This document shows, one piece after another, positions 16,140-23,544 of a DNA stretch of 64,000 bases. The translations under genes and the position numbers were made by a program. Each line of letters starts with the position of its first letter. The stretch's first letter is position 1. Origin of the DNA: Nitrospirillum sp034653275 (GTDB lineage: Bacteria; Pseudomonadota; Alphaproteobacteria; Azospirillales; Azospirillaceae); NCBI RefSeq assembly GCF_034653275.1, contig NZ_JAYEES010000004.1, positions 62,001 through 126,000 of the forward strand, written 5' to 3'. The notes under the pieces were generated by a model. It saw only the letters and a program-made list of their open reading frames with translations, ran no database searches and had not been told where the DNA came from.

Positions 16140-17783
16140 TCACCTCCGTCCTGTCGCGGCCTGGGGTGGGCGGAAGCCGCTGCGATAGACCTCCTCCACC
16201 AGGTCGCGGTGGGTGGGCAGGCTGGACACCGCCTGGGGGGCCACGGTGCGCAGGCCCCGAAACTCGTGCCGCGCCTCATCCATGCGGCGGTACAGGGCAC
16301 GCGCCGGCTCCAGGTCGGTTTTGAAGCCCATGCCGTACAGGACGTACTGGTAGCTGGCCGGCAGGAAGGTCTCGTGGTCGGCCACGAAGTCGAAGCGCCC
16401 GGGCGGCCGGTGGGCCCAGACGGCGAGACGGTCGCGCAGGCTTTCCGGTATGGTGGCCGGGTCGGCGTTGTCCCGCCAATAGGCGCTGTCGGTACGCCGC
16501 GTGACGCAGTAGTGCAGCTTCAGGAAATCGACGATGCGCTCATACCGCTTGCCCATCAGCGCGTTGTAGGCGCGGGCGGTGGCGGCCATGGACGCGGCCG
16601 TCCGCGCGCTGTCCAGTCCCATCTCGCCCCAGGGGAAGTACTGGGCGATCATGTGGGCCGCCACCTCGATCAGCATGATGCCGGTCGATTCCAGCGGCTC
16701 GAAAAAGCCGCCCGACAGGCCCACGGCCACGCAGTTGCCCACCCACTGGGCCGTGCGGCAGCCCGAGTCGAACTTCAGCAGGCGCGCCTGCCGGCCCTCG
16801 GCCACCGGGCCCAGGTAACGGCGCAGCACCTCTTCCGCCCGGGCGTCGTCGGTGTGGCGGCTGGAATAGACATAGCCGGTGCCCCGGCGGTCGTTCAGGC
16901 CGATGTCCCAGGTCCAGCCCGCCTCATGCGCCGTGGCCACGGTGTAGGAGGGGATGGGCGCGTCCGGCCGGTCATAGGGCACCTGAAGCGCCACCGCCCG
17001 GTCGTTGAACAGCACATCCTGATAGGACTTGAAGGGCACCTTCAGCGCCCGGCCGATGATCTCCGCCCGAAAGCCGCTGCAGTCGATGTACAGGTCGGCG
17101 CTCAGGCCGCCGTGCTCGCCCGTTTCCACCCGCGCCACGGCGCCGCTCCCGTCCAGCACCACGTCGGTGACGGTGCCCACCCGGTGGCGGACGCCCAGCT
17201 CGATGGCCACGGTGCGCAGCAGCGCGGCCAGGCGGTTGGCGTCGAAGTGATAGGCGTAGTTCAAGGGCGCCGCATAGGGCGGGTCGACGGGCCGCTTGGG
17301 CCCGCGCGAGGCGTCCGCCACCGCCTTCTGCAGGGTCACGGCCTCGGCGAAGGGCAGGTCCCCGGCCCCGCCCAGCAGCCAATAGGGCAGCAGTTCCGGC
17401 CCGTTGCCCTGATGAGGAAAGTTGAAGGGGTGGAAATAGTGGGTATGGCCGGGCACGGCGCCCAGGGCCTGGGTCGGCGACGCGCCGGGCGTCGGCGTTT
17501 CCGCCCAGTCCACGAAATGAACGCCCTGCTTGAAGGTGGCGGTGCTTTCCCGCAGGAAGCGCGCCTCATCGATGCCGATGGCGGCCAGGGTGGAACGGAT
17601 GGTGGGGAAGGTGCCCTCGCCCACGCCGATGATGCCGATGTCGCTCGATTCGATCAGGGTGATTTCTGTCCCGCCGGACAGATTGGCGCCCAGTGTCTTG
17701 GCCAGGTAGGCGGCGGTCAGCCAGCCGGCGGTGCCCCCGCCCACGATCAGGATACGGCGCCGGACGCCTTCCGCTGCGGTCAT
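16140..17783 (-). CDS. FAD-dependent tryptophan-halogenase-like protein
   Basis: The product is 547 residues from ATG at 17783, preceded by GGGAGGAAGTG. ATG at 17804 is seven codons further upstream. The FAD-binding loop is GGGTAGW. The lysine matching catalytic Lys79 of PrnA is in STATFKQGVHF, and the active-site glutamate lies in GGFFEPLESTGI. The halogenase signature WxWxIP reads GWTWDIG here, so the proline is replaced by glycine. Halogenase-like genes beside TonB receptors and LacI regulators are common in carbohydrate loci of alpha- and gammaproteobacteria, and their true substrate is usually unknown. It is divergent from the TonB receptor and probably shares its operators. Confidence 0.85.
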   Translation of the reverse strand: MTAAEGVRRRILIVGGGTAGWLTAAYLAKTLGANLSGGTEITLIESSDIGIIGVGEGTFPTIRSTLAAIGIDEARFLRESTATFKQGVHFVDWAETPTPGASPTQALGAVPGHTHYFHPFNFPHQGNGPELLPYWLLGGAGDLPFAEAVTLQKAVADASRGPKRPVDPPYAAPLNYAYHFDANRLAALLRTVAIELGVRHRVGTVTDVVLDGSGAVARVETGEHGGLSADLYIDCSGFRAEIIGRALKVPFKSYQDVLFNDRAVALQVPYDRPDAPIPSYTVATAHEAGWTWDIGLNDRRGTGYVYSSRHTDDARAEEVLRRYLGPVAEGRQARLLKFDSGCRTAQWVGNCVAVGLSGGFFEPLESTGIMLIEVAAHMIAQYFPWGEMGLDSARTAASMAATARAYNALMGKRYERIVDFLKLHYCVTRRTDSAYWRDNADPATIPESLRDRLAVWAHRPPGRFDFVADHETFLPASYQYVLYGMGFKTDLEPARALYRRMDEARHEFRGLRTVAPQAVSSLPTHRDLVEEVYRSGFRPPQAATGRR

Positions 17784-17979
17784 CACTTCCTCCCTCATGG
17801 CCACCTGTTCCCCTTGGCGGAACGGCGGCGGTTCTTATGTTTCTCAAACCGTTAGGGCGGGCCGTGCCATTCCGGGGCAGTGCCCGCCCGCCCCTCACCC
17901 AGGGGTTGCCGGCCGGTTTGTCGCACTGCCGCAGGCATCGACCCGCGCATGAGGCCAGAATACCACGGTTACCGCCATA

Positions 17980-17992
17980 TGACAGCGCTGTG
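17980..17992. promoter_or_regulatory. Operator-like dyad O1
   Basis: The sequence TGACAGCGCTGTG contains the perfect 10-base palindrome ACAGC/GCTGT (17982-17991). An even-symmetry dyad with a central CG is typical of LacI/GalR operators. It is one base away from O2. Confidence 0.5.
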
Positions 17993-18006
17993 CGACAACG
18001 TTGTCA
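17993..18006. promoter_or_regulatory. Operator-like dyad O2 (perfect palindrome)
   Basis: GACAACGTTGTC at 17994-18005 is a perfect 12-base palindrome with a central CG, within CGACAACGTTGTCA. This is the best LacI-family operator candidate in the window. It lies 132 bases upstream of the TonB receptor start. Confidence 0.6.
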
Positions 18007-18015
18007 TAATTTTGT

Positions 18016-18029
18016 TGACAGCATTGTCA
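18016..18029. promoter_or_regulatory. Operator-like dyad O3 overlapping a possible promoter
   Basis: TGACAGCATTGTCA matches the O2-type sequence TGACAACGTTGTCA at 12 of 14 positions. Its first five bases are also the end of the TTGACA -35 candidate at 18015-18020. Confidence 0.5.
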
Positions 18030-18137
18030 GCCCCGCTAAACATGCGACCCACAACGGCGCCGCACCTATTCGATGTGGCGGTGACCGTCGAATATCCGCC
18101 TAGAGCAACCAGGCTAGAATAAAAGGGAGGAAGCGAG

Positions 18138-20441
18138 ATGAAGGCGAGACTCGGACTCTATCTGCAAGCAGCGGCTGTGATTGCCCTGTCCGGTGGCGCG
18201 TATGCGCAGACCGCGACGGGCCCGGCCGGTCCCTCCGACACCATTGCCGAAATCGTCGTTACCGCGACCAAGCGTGAGACCAAGCTGCAGGAAACCCCGA
18301 TCGCCGTGTCGGCGTTCAGCCAGGACAGCCTGGACAAGCAGCAGGTCAAAGACATCACCGACCTGTCCAAGTTCGTGCCCAGCCTGCAGTTCGGCCAGCA
18401 GGGCGACCAGAACGCCATCACCCTGACCCTGCGTGGCATCGGCAACGACAGCGCCTACACCGAAGTGGCCGACCCCGAGGTCGCCATGTATGTCGACGGC
18501 ATCTACTCGCCGCGCGCCCAGGGCGCCTCGGTGTTGATGTACGACATGGAGCGCGTGGAAGTGCTGCGCGGCCCGCAGGGCACCCTGTTCGGCCGCAACG
18601 CCACCGTCGGCGCTGTGAACCTGGTCTCCGCCAAGCCGACCTTCGACAAGGAATACGGCAACGCCGAGGTCGTCGCCGGCTCCTACGGCCGTTTCGGCAC
18701 CCGCGGCATGTTCAACCTGCCCGTCTCCGACAAGCTGGCCTTCCGCGTCGCCTTCGTGACGGACAAGCACGACGGCTATGTCGACTACCAGCCGGCCCCG
18801 AACGTGCCGGGCGTGAACCCGGCCGCCTACGTGACCAGCGGCCCGAAGTACTACGCCGGCGACCAGAAGTCCTTCCGCGTCAGCGGCGCCTGGCGCCCGA
18901 CGGACAGCTTCAGCTGGGACCTGAACTTCGAGTGGTATGAAGACACCGGCACCCCGGTCGAACCGCTGATGCAGACCCCGCGTCCGGGCACCAACCTGTG
19001 GTCGGTGCAGGCCGACACCGCGCCCTTCCAGGACCGCACCGCGAAGTCCGTCCACAGCAAGATGGACTACGACATCAACGACTACCTGCAGCTGACCTAT
19101 GTCGCCGGCGCCTCTTGGCTGGGCGGCGGCAACCAGGTCGACGCCGACAGCGGCGTGCTGGCCCCTACCGGCGCCAACACCCCCTCGGGCGCGTTCGAGC
19201 AGAACAGCACCGTCTGGTCCAGCTACGACTTCTTCAGCCACGAACTGCAGCTGAAGTCATCGGGCGTGCACACCATCGACTGGATCCTGGGTGCGTACTA
19301 CTCGCACGAAACCAACAAGATCCGCTTCGACATCGACCAGGCCAACGGCTATCGCCTGGGCACCTTCAGCTGGGCCGGCAGCTTCATCCAGTCCGATCGT
19401 GAGATCGAGTCGGCCGCCGGCTTCGGCCAAGCCACCTGGCACGTCACCGACGACATCCGCCTGACCGGCGGCCTGCGTTACACCCGTGACGACAAGGAAG
19501 ACGTGGGTGGCCGCAACGTCACCTGCAACGGCTGCACCCAGGGCATCTTCGGCCGCGACCCCTACTCCATCCCCGGCTACACGGCGTCGCCCAACGACGT
19601 TTATGGCCAATGGAGCAAGGCCACCTGGCTGGTTCGCGCCGACGCCGACATCATCAAGGACGTGCTGATGACCTATGCCAGCGTCGGCACGGGCTTCAAG
19701 TCGGGCAACATCGAGGACGGCGGCAAGCTGGCCGGCCCCGAGACGCTGACCAACTATGAAGTCGGCGCCAAGACGACGCTGTTCGGCGGCCGCGCCACCT
19801 TCAACGTGGCGGCCTACTATGAAGACTTCACGGGCTACCAGGTGAACCAGGCGGTCACCACCCGTGACGCCGCCGGCCATGTCATCGGCTCGCAGATCGT
19901 GACCCAGAACGCCCAGGGCGCCAAGGCCTACGGCCTGGAAGCCGAACTGGCGGCCAAGGTCACGCCGCGGGACACGATCAACCTGTCGCTGTCCGCGCAG
20001 CACACCGAGATGGAAGAGCTGCAGAGCATCGACGCCCGCCTGTACAGCGGCGGCGACGTTTCCCATCTGGTCGAGCTGAAGGGCAACGAGCTGCCCCACG
20101 CCCCGGCCCTGTCGGGCACCGTCGGGTACGAGCACGTGTTCGACCTGCCCAACGGCGCCACCCTGACCCCGCGTGTCTCCACCCATTTCGAGACCCGCAG
20201 CTACCTGTCCTTCTTCAACGCCGGCACGTACGACGAGCAGAAGGCCTACACCCGCACCGACCTGGCCGTCCGCTACGACGCGCCCAGCGGCAAGTGGTCC
20301 TTGGAAGGCTTCGTCCAGAACCTGGAAAACGCCAACATCAAGACCAACGCCGGTGCCTTCGGCGGCCCGGCGACCCCGGTGTGGACGGCCGTGTACCAGC
20401 CGCCCCAGACCTGGGGTGTGCGGGCCCACGCCAGCTTCTGA
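18138..20441 (+). CDS. TonB-dependent outer-membrane receptor
   Basis: The product is 767 residues from ATG at 18138 after AGGGAGGAAGCGAG. The signal peptide ends near GGAYAQT. The TonB box region is AEIVVTATKRE, followed by the plug domain (ETPIAVSAFSQDSLD, then LTLRGIGNDS and VEVLRGPQGTLFGRNATVGAVN). A 22-strand barrel should follow, ending in aromatic Phe (VRAHASF). The receptor would import a substrate too large for porins. The neighbouring LacI regulators, GPH symporter and MFS transporter suggest an oligosaccharide or glycoside rather than a siderophore. A hairpin terminator follows at 20468. Confidence 0.92.
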   Translation: MKARLGLYLQAAAVIALSGGAYAQTATGPAGPSDTIAEIVVTATKRETKLQETPIAVSAFSQDSLDKQQVKDITDLSKFVPSLQFGQQGDQNAITLTLRGIGNDSAYTEVADPEVAMYVDGIYSPRAQGASVLMYDMERVEVLRGPQGTLFGRNATVGAVNLVSAKPTFDKEYGNAEVVAGSYGRFGTRGMFNLPVSDKLAFRVAFVTDKHDGYVDYQPAPNVPGVNPAAYVTSGPKYYAGDQKSFRVSGAWRPTDSFSWDLNFEWYEDTGTPVEPLMQTPRPGTNLWSVQADTAPFQDRTAKSVHSKMDYDINDYLQLTYVAGASWLGGGNQVDADSGVLAPTGANTPSGAFEQNSTVWSSYDFFSHELQLKSSGVHTIDWILGAYYSHETNKIRFDIDQANGYRLGTFSWAGSFIQSDREIESAAGFGQATWHVTDDIRLTGGLRYTRDDKEDVGGRNVTCNGCTQGIFGRDPYSIPGYTASPNDVYGQWSKATWLVRADADIIKDVLMTYASVGTGFKSGNIEDGGKLAGPETLTNYEVGAKTTLFGGRATFNVAAYYEDFTGYQVNQAVTTRDAAGHVIGSQIVTQNAQGAKAYGLEAELAAKVTPRDTINLSLSAQHTEMEELQSIDARLYSGGDVSHLVELKGNELPHAPALSGTVGYEHVFDLPNGATLTPRVSTHFETRSYLSFFNAGTYDEQKAYTRTDLAVRYDAPSGKWSLEGFVQNLENANIKTNAGAFGGPATPVWTAVYQPPQTWGVRAHASF

Positions 20442-20467
20442 TCCGGTTCGTTCGCGTTGTTCGACCC

Positions 20468-20509
20468 CCGGGGCGCGGGGGGCTCTCCCCTTCCGCGCCC
20501 CGGTGTTTT
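20468..20509 (+). terminator. Rho-independent terminator of the TonB receptor gene
   Basis: CCGGGGCGCGG and CCGCGCCCCGG form a perfect 11-base stem with a 14-base loop, followed by TGTTTT. It begins 27 bases after the receptor stop. Confidence 0.85.
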
Positions 20510-20617
20510 CCCTTCTTGGCAGGATACACTCTCCCCGAATCCTGCGCCTTGATGGGCGGTGCCCCCGCACCGCCCATCCCTTTATCCCCCTGTCGCCATC
20601 GCTGTTCGGCGCCACGA

Positions 20618-20630
20618 TGACAACGCGTCA
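20618..20630. promoter_or_regulatory. Candidate operator upstream of the second LacI gene
   Basis: TGACAACGCGTCA has TGAC/GTCA symmetry, and its first eight bases equal the left half of the O2-type operator. It lies 37 bases before the proposed TTG start at 20667, a position suited to autoregulation. Confidence 0.4.
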
Positions 20631-20666
20631 CGTCGCCTGATTCCGCCCCTGATTTGGGAGACCCCA

Positions 20667-21734
20667 TTGGCCCAGCCAGAGAAGCGGTCGATCACCATTC
20701 GGGAGGTCGCGGACCTGGCCAAGGTGTCCATCAAGACCGTGTCGCGGGTCATCAACCGCGAGGCCGGCGTTTCCCACGAGACGCACGCCCGGGTCATGGA
20801 CGCCATCGCCCGCCTGGATTACCGCCCCAACCTGAACGCCCGGGGCCTGGCCGGCGACCGCTCCTTCCTCATCGGCCTGTTCTACGACAACCCCAGCGCC
20901 CACTATATGAGCGACGTGCAGGCCGGTGCCGTGGCCCGCTGCCGCGAGGGCGGCTTCCACCTGCTGGTGGAGCCCTGGGACAGCACCGATCCCAATGTGG
21001 GTGACCAGGTCCTGAACCTCATTTCCCAGCTGCGGCTGGAGGGTGTCATCCTGACGCCGCCGCTGGTCGACCATGCCGGCGTGTTGGAAGCCTTGCGCGC
21101 CTCGCGCATTCCACTGGTGCGCATAGCGCCGGACACGGATCGCGAGACGGCGCCCTTCGTCTACATGGACGACTACGCGGCCTCCCGCCAGATGACGGCC
21201 TACCTCATCAGCCTGGGCCATCGCCGCATCGGCTTTCTGCTCGGCCATCCCGACCACGGCGCCACCGAACAGCGCTACCGCGGCTTCCGGGATGAACTGG
21301 CGGAACACCGCATCCCCCTGGATCCGGATCTGGTGCGTCACGGCCACTTCTCCTACCGCACCGGCATGGCCTGTGCGGAGCAGCTGCTGACCCTGGCCGA
21401 CCGTCCCACCGCCATCTTCGCCAGCAACGACGACATGGCGGCGGCGTCCGTCGCGGTGGCGCAGCGCCTGGGCCTGTCGGTGCCGGCCGACCTGTCGGTC
21501 GCGGGCTTCGACGACACGCCGGTGGCGCGCATCATCTGGCCGCAGCTGACCACCATCCGCCAGCCCATCAGCCGCATGGCGGCGGCGGCGGCCGACCTGC
21601 TGATCGACCGGGCGGTGCGGCGCCAGCCCTGGACCCACCCCATGCCGCGCCGGCTGCTGGAGTTCGAGGTGGTGGTGCGGGAATCGACCGCTCCGCCGTC
21701 CAGTGTGGCGGCCCTCGGCCGCGCCCGGCGCTGA
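20667..21734 (+). CDS. LacI-family transcriptional regulator (second of two)
   Basis: The product is 355 residues. No ATG lies near the helix-turn-helix. The best start is TTG at 20667, preceded by GGGAG with six bases spacing, giving (M)AQPEKRSITIREVADLAK. The recognition helix SIKTVSRVIN is identical to that of the first LacI protein. The effector domain has LGHRRIGFLLGHPDH, then PTAIFASNDDMAAASV and AGFDDTPVARIIWPQLTTI. The two regulators are clearly paralogous across their length. The gene follows the TonB receptor terminator, so it has its own promoter. It could regulate the receptor, itself and the MFS gene downstream. Confidence 0.88.
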   Translation: MAQPEKRSITIREVADLAKVSIKTVSRVINREAGVSHETHARVMDAIARLDYRPNLNARGLAGDRSFLIGLFYDNPSAHYMSDVQAGAVARCREGGFHLLVEPWDSTDPNVGDQVLNLISQLRLEGVILTPPLVDHAGVLEALRASRIPLVRIAPDTDRETAPFVYMDDYAASRQMTAYLISLGHRRIGFLLGHPDHGATEQRYRGFRDELAEHRIPLDPDLVRHGHFSYRTGMACAEQLLTLADRPTAIFASNDDMAAASVAVAQRLGLSVPADLSVAGFDDTPVARIIWPQLTTIRQPISRMAAAAADLLIDRAVRRQPWTHPMPRRLLEFEVVVRESTAPPSSVAALGRARR

Positions 21735-21751
21735 CCATTCCTTCTGGCGGT

Positions 21752-21765
21752 TGATAGCGCTCACA
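21752..21765. promoter_or_regulatory. Candidate LacI/GalR-type operator before the MFS gene
   Basis: TGATAGCGCTCACA matches the palindrome TGATAGCGCTATCA at 12 of 14 positions. It lies between the second LacI gene and the MFS transporter. It differs from the TGACARC elements, so a different regulator could be involved. Confidence 0.3.
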
Positions 21766-21834
21766 GCTATAGGTTGGGCGGCGCGCCTGGGTAAGGGGGC
21801 GCGCCGCTTCCTTTTGTCCGGCGAGGTGGTTCGG

Positions 21835-23439
21835 GTGGCGTCGTTTTTCGAGACTGGTCCCGGGGATGGGGACCCCGGGGATGGAGACAGAGTGCTGGCC
21901 GACCGGCGGGCGGTGCTGGCCTTCTGGGTCGGGTGCGCCGTGGTGACCGTGGGCGTGGTCCTGCACCTGCCCATGTTCCTGATGGCCAAGGACGTCGGCT
22001 ATCGCCTGGCCGATATGCCCATGGACATGGGCATGACCATCGGCATGGGCCTGATCGTCGTGGGCGTCCTCATCGCCGCCTACGGCCTGCTGCCGCGCAA
22101 GACGGCGGTGGCGGCCGTCGACCTGGCCGTGGTGCATGACGACGGTCCGCTGCGCGCGGCGCACTGGCGGCTGATGGCGGTCATCGTCGTGGCCCTGGTC
22201 ATCGACGTCATGAAGCCGGCCAGTCTGGGCTTCGTCCTGCCCGGCATGCGCGATGAGTATGGCGTGGACAAGATGACCGTGGCCTGGCTGCCCATGGCGG
22301 CGCTGGCCGGCACGGTCGTGGGATCCCTGATCTGGGGGGCGCTGGCCGACGTCTATGGCCGCCGCGCCTCCATCCTGCTGTCTTCCGTCATGTTCGTCGG
22401 CACCTCCATCTGCGGGGCCATGCCCGATTTCTGGTGGAACGTGGCCATGTGCTTCCTCATGGGGGCGGCGGCGGGCGGCATGTTGCCCGTGGCCTACGCC
22501 CTGCTGGCGGAAACCATGCCGCTGCGTCATCGCGGCTGGAACCTGGTGCTGGTGGGCGGCCTGGGGGGCATCGGCGGCTACCTGGCGGCCAGTGGCCTGT
22601 CAGCCTTGCTGCAGCCCCTGTACGGCTGGCGCATCATGTGGCTGCTGAACCTGCCCACCGGCCTGATCCTGGTCTTTCTCAACGGCCAGATCCCGGAATC
22701 GCCCCATTTCCTGCTGCTGCGCGGCCGCCTGCGCGAGGCGCAGCGCACGCTGGCCCGCTTTGGCGCCGCCCTGACGCGCGAGGCGGAGGGCGCGCCCGCG
22801 TCCAAGGGGGGCGAGACCCACTTCCTCAGCGGCCGCACCCTGGCCCTGACGGTCACCGCCCTGGCGTGGAGCTTCACCAATTTCGGGCTGCTGCTGTGGC
22901 TGCCGGCCGAATTGACGGCGCGGGGCATGGATGTGGTCGTGTCCAGCCGCCTGTTGGCGGCGTCCGCCCTCATCGCCTGCCCGACCATCGCGGTGGCGGC
23001 GCTGCTCTATTTCCGCTGGAGCACGAAGTGGACGCTGGCGCTGATGATCGTCGTCGCCATCGCAGGCCTGGGCGGGGTCATGCGCCTGGGCGAGGGGGCC
23101 GGCCTGCTGGACGTGGTGGCGCCGGTGGCGCTGCTGATCGTCGGCAGCAACGGCATCCTGGCCGTGCTGCTGCCCTACACGGCCGAGAACTACGCCGTGG
23201 GTCTGCGCGGCCGCGCCACCGGATGGGTCGCCGGATGCAGCAAGGCCGGCGGCCTGGTGACCCAGTGCCTGGCCATCGCCGCGCTGGTGCCGAGCCTGGG
23301 GACCCTGGCGCTGGCCATCTGCGGCCTGATGGCGGCCTCGCTTCTGCTGGTCATCTATTTTGGATCGGAAACAAGGGTCGGCCGGCGGGATGCGGAACCC
23401 CCGCCGACGGCCGCGGCGGCGGAATCCGGCGGGGCGTGA
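21835..23439 (+). CDS. MFS transporter with two extra N-terminal membrane segments
   Basis: The product is 534 residues from GTG at 21835, with GAGGT seven bases upstream. GTG at 21892, after GGAG, is an equally possible later start. Two hydrophobic segments (AVLAFWVGCAVVTVGVVLHL and GMGLIVVGVLIAAYGLL) precede the normal twelve-segment MFS core, whose motif A is GALADVYGRR. A central loop (LRGRLREAQRTLARFGAA) resembles sugar-porter and SV2-like members. The extra pair lies before residue 90. Substrate unknown. It follows the second LacI gene by 100 bases and may belong to the same uptake region. Confidence 0.75.
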   Translation: MASFFETGPGDGDPGDGDRVLADRRAVLAFWVGCAVVTVGVVLHLPMFLMAKDVGYRLADMPMDMGMTIGMGLIVVGVLIAAYGLLPRKTAVAAVDLAVVHDDGPLRAAHWRLMAVIVVALVIDVMKPASLGFVLPGMRDEYGVDKMTVAWLPMAALAGTVVGSLIWGALADVYGRRASILLSSVMFVGTSICGAMPDFWWNVAMCFLMGAAAGGMLPVAYALLAETMPLRHRGWNLVLVGGLGGIGGYLAASGLSALLQPLYGWRIMWLLNLPTGLILVFLNGQIPESPHFLLLRGRLREAQRTLARFGAALTREAEGAPASKGGETHFLSGRTLALTVTALAWSFTNFGLLLWLPAELTARGMDVVVSSRLLAASALIACPTIAVAALLYFRWSTKWTLALMIVVAIAGLGGVMRLGEGAGLLDVVAPVALLIVGSNGILAVLLPYTAENYAVGLRGRATGWVAGCSKAGGLVTQCLAIAALVPSLGTLALAICGLMAASLLLVIYFGSETRVGRRDAEPPPTAAAAESGGA

Positions 23440-23544
23440 GGCGACCTGTTCCGGCGGGCTACCCCGACCGTCTGAATTCTCCGCAGCCCGCCATAACGGC
23501 ACCATAGCCATTTGGCGCTGAGCGAACGGAGTGTTGGCGACGGC

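Larger units (their letters stand above)
17784..18137. promoter_or_regulatory. Divergent control region, halogenase / TonB receptor
   Basis: This 354-base gap separates the divergent halogenase (start 17783) and TonB receptor (start 18138). Three operator-like dyads cluster at 17980-18029. The third overlaps a possible promoter, TTGACA at 18015-18020 with TAAACA at 18037-18042 (16-base spacing). Binding there would block RNA polymerase, as expected for LacI-type repression. The rest of the gap shows nothing I can assign. Confidence 0.55.

Noticed and set aside
18113..18118. TAGAAT as a -10 box before the TonB receptor
   Set aside because: Transcription from it would start inside the ribosome binding site, and no -35 is present. 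The TTGACA site at 18015 is better.
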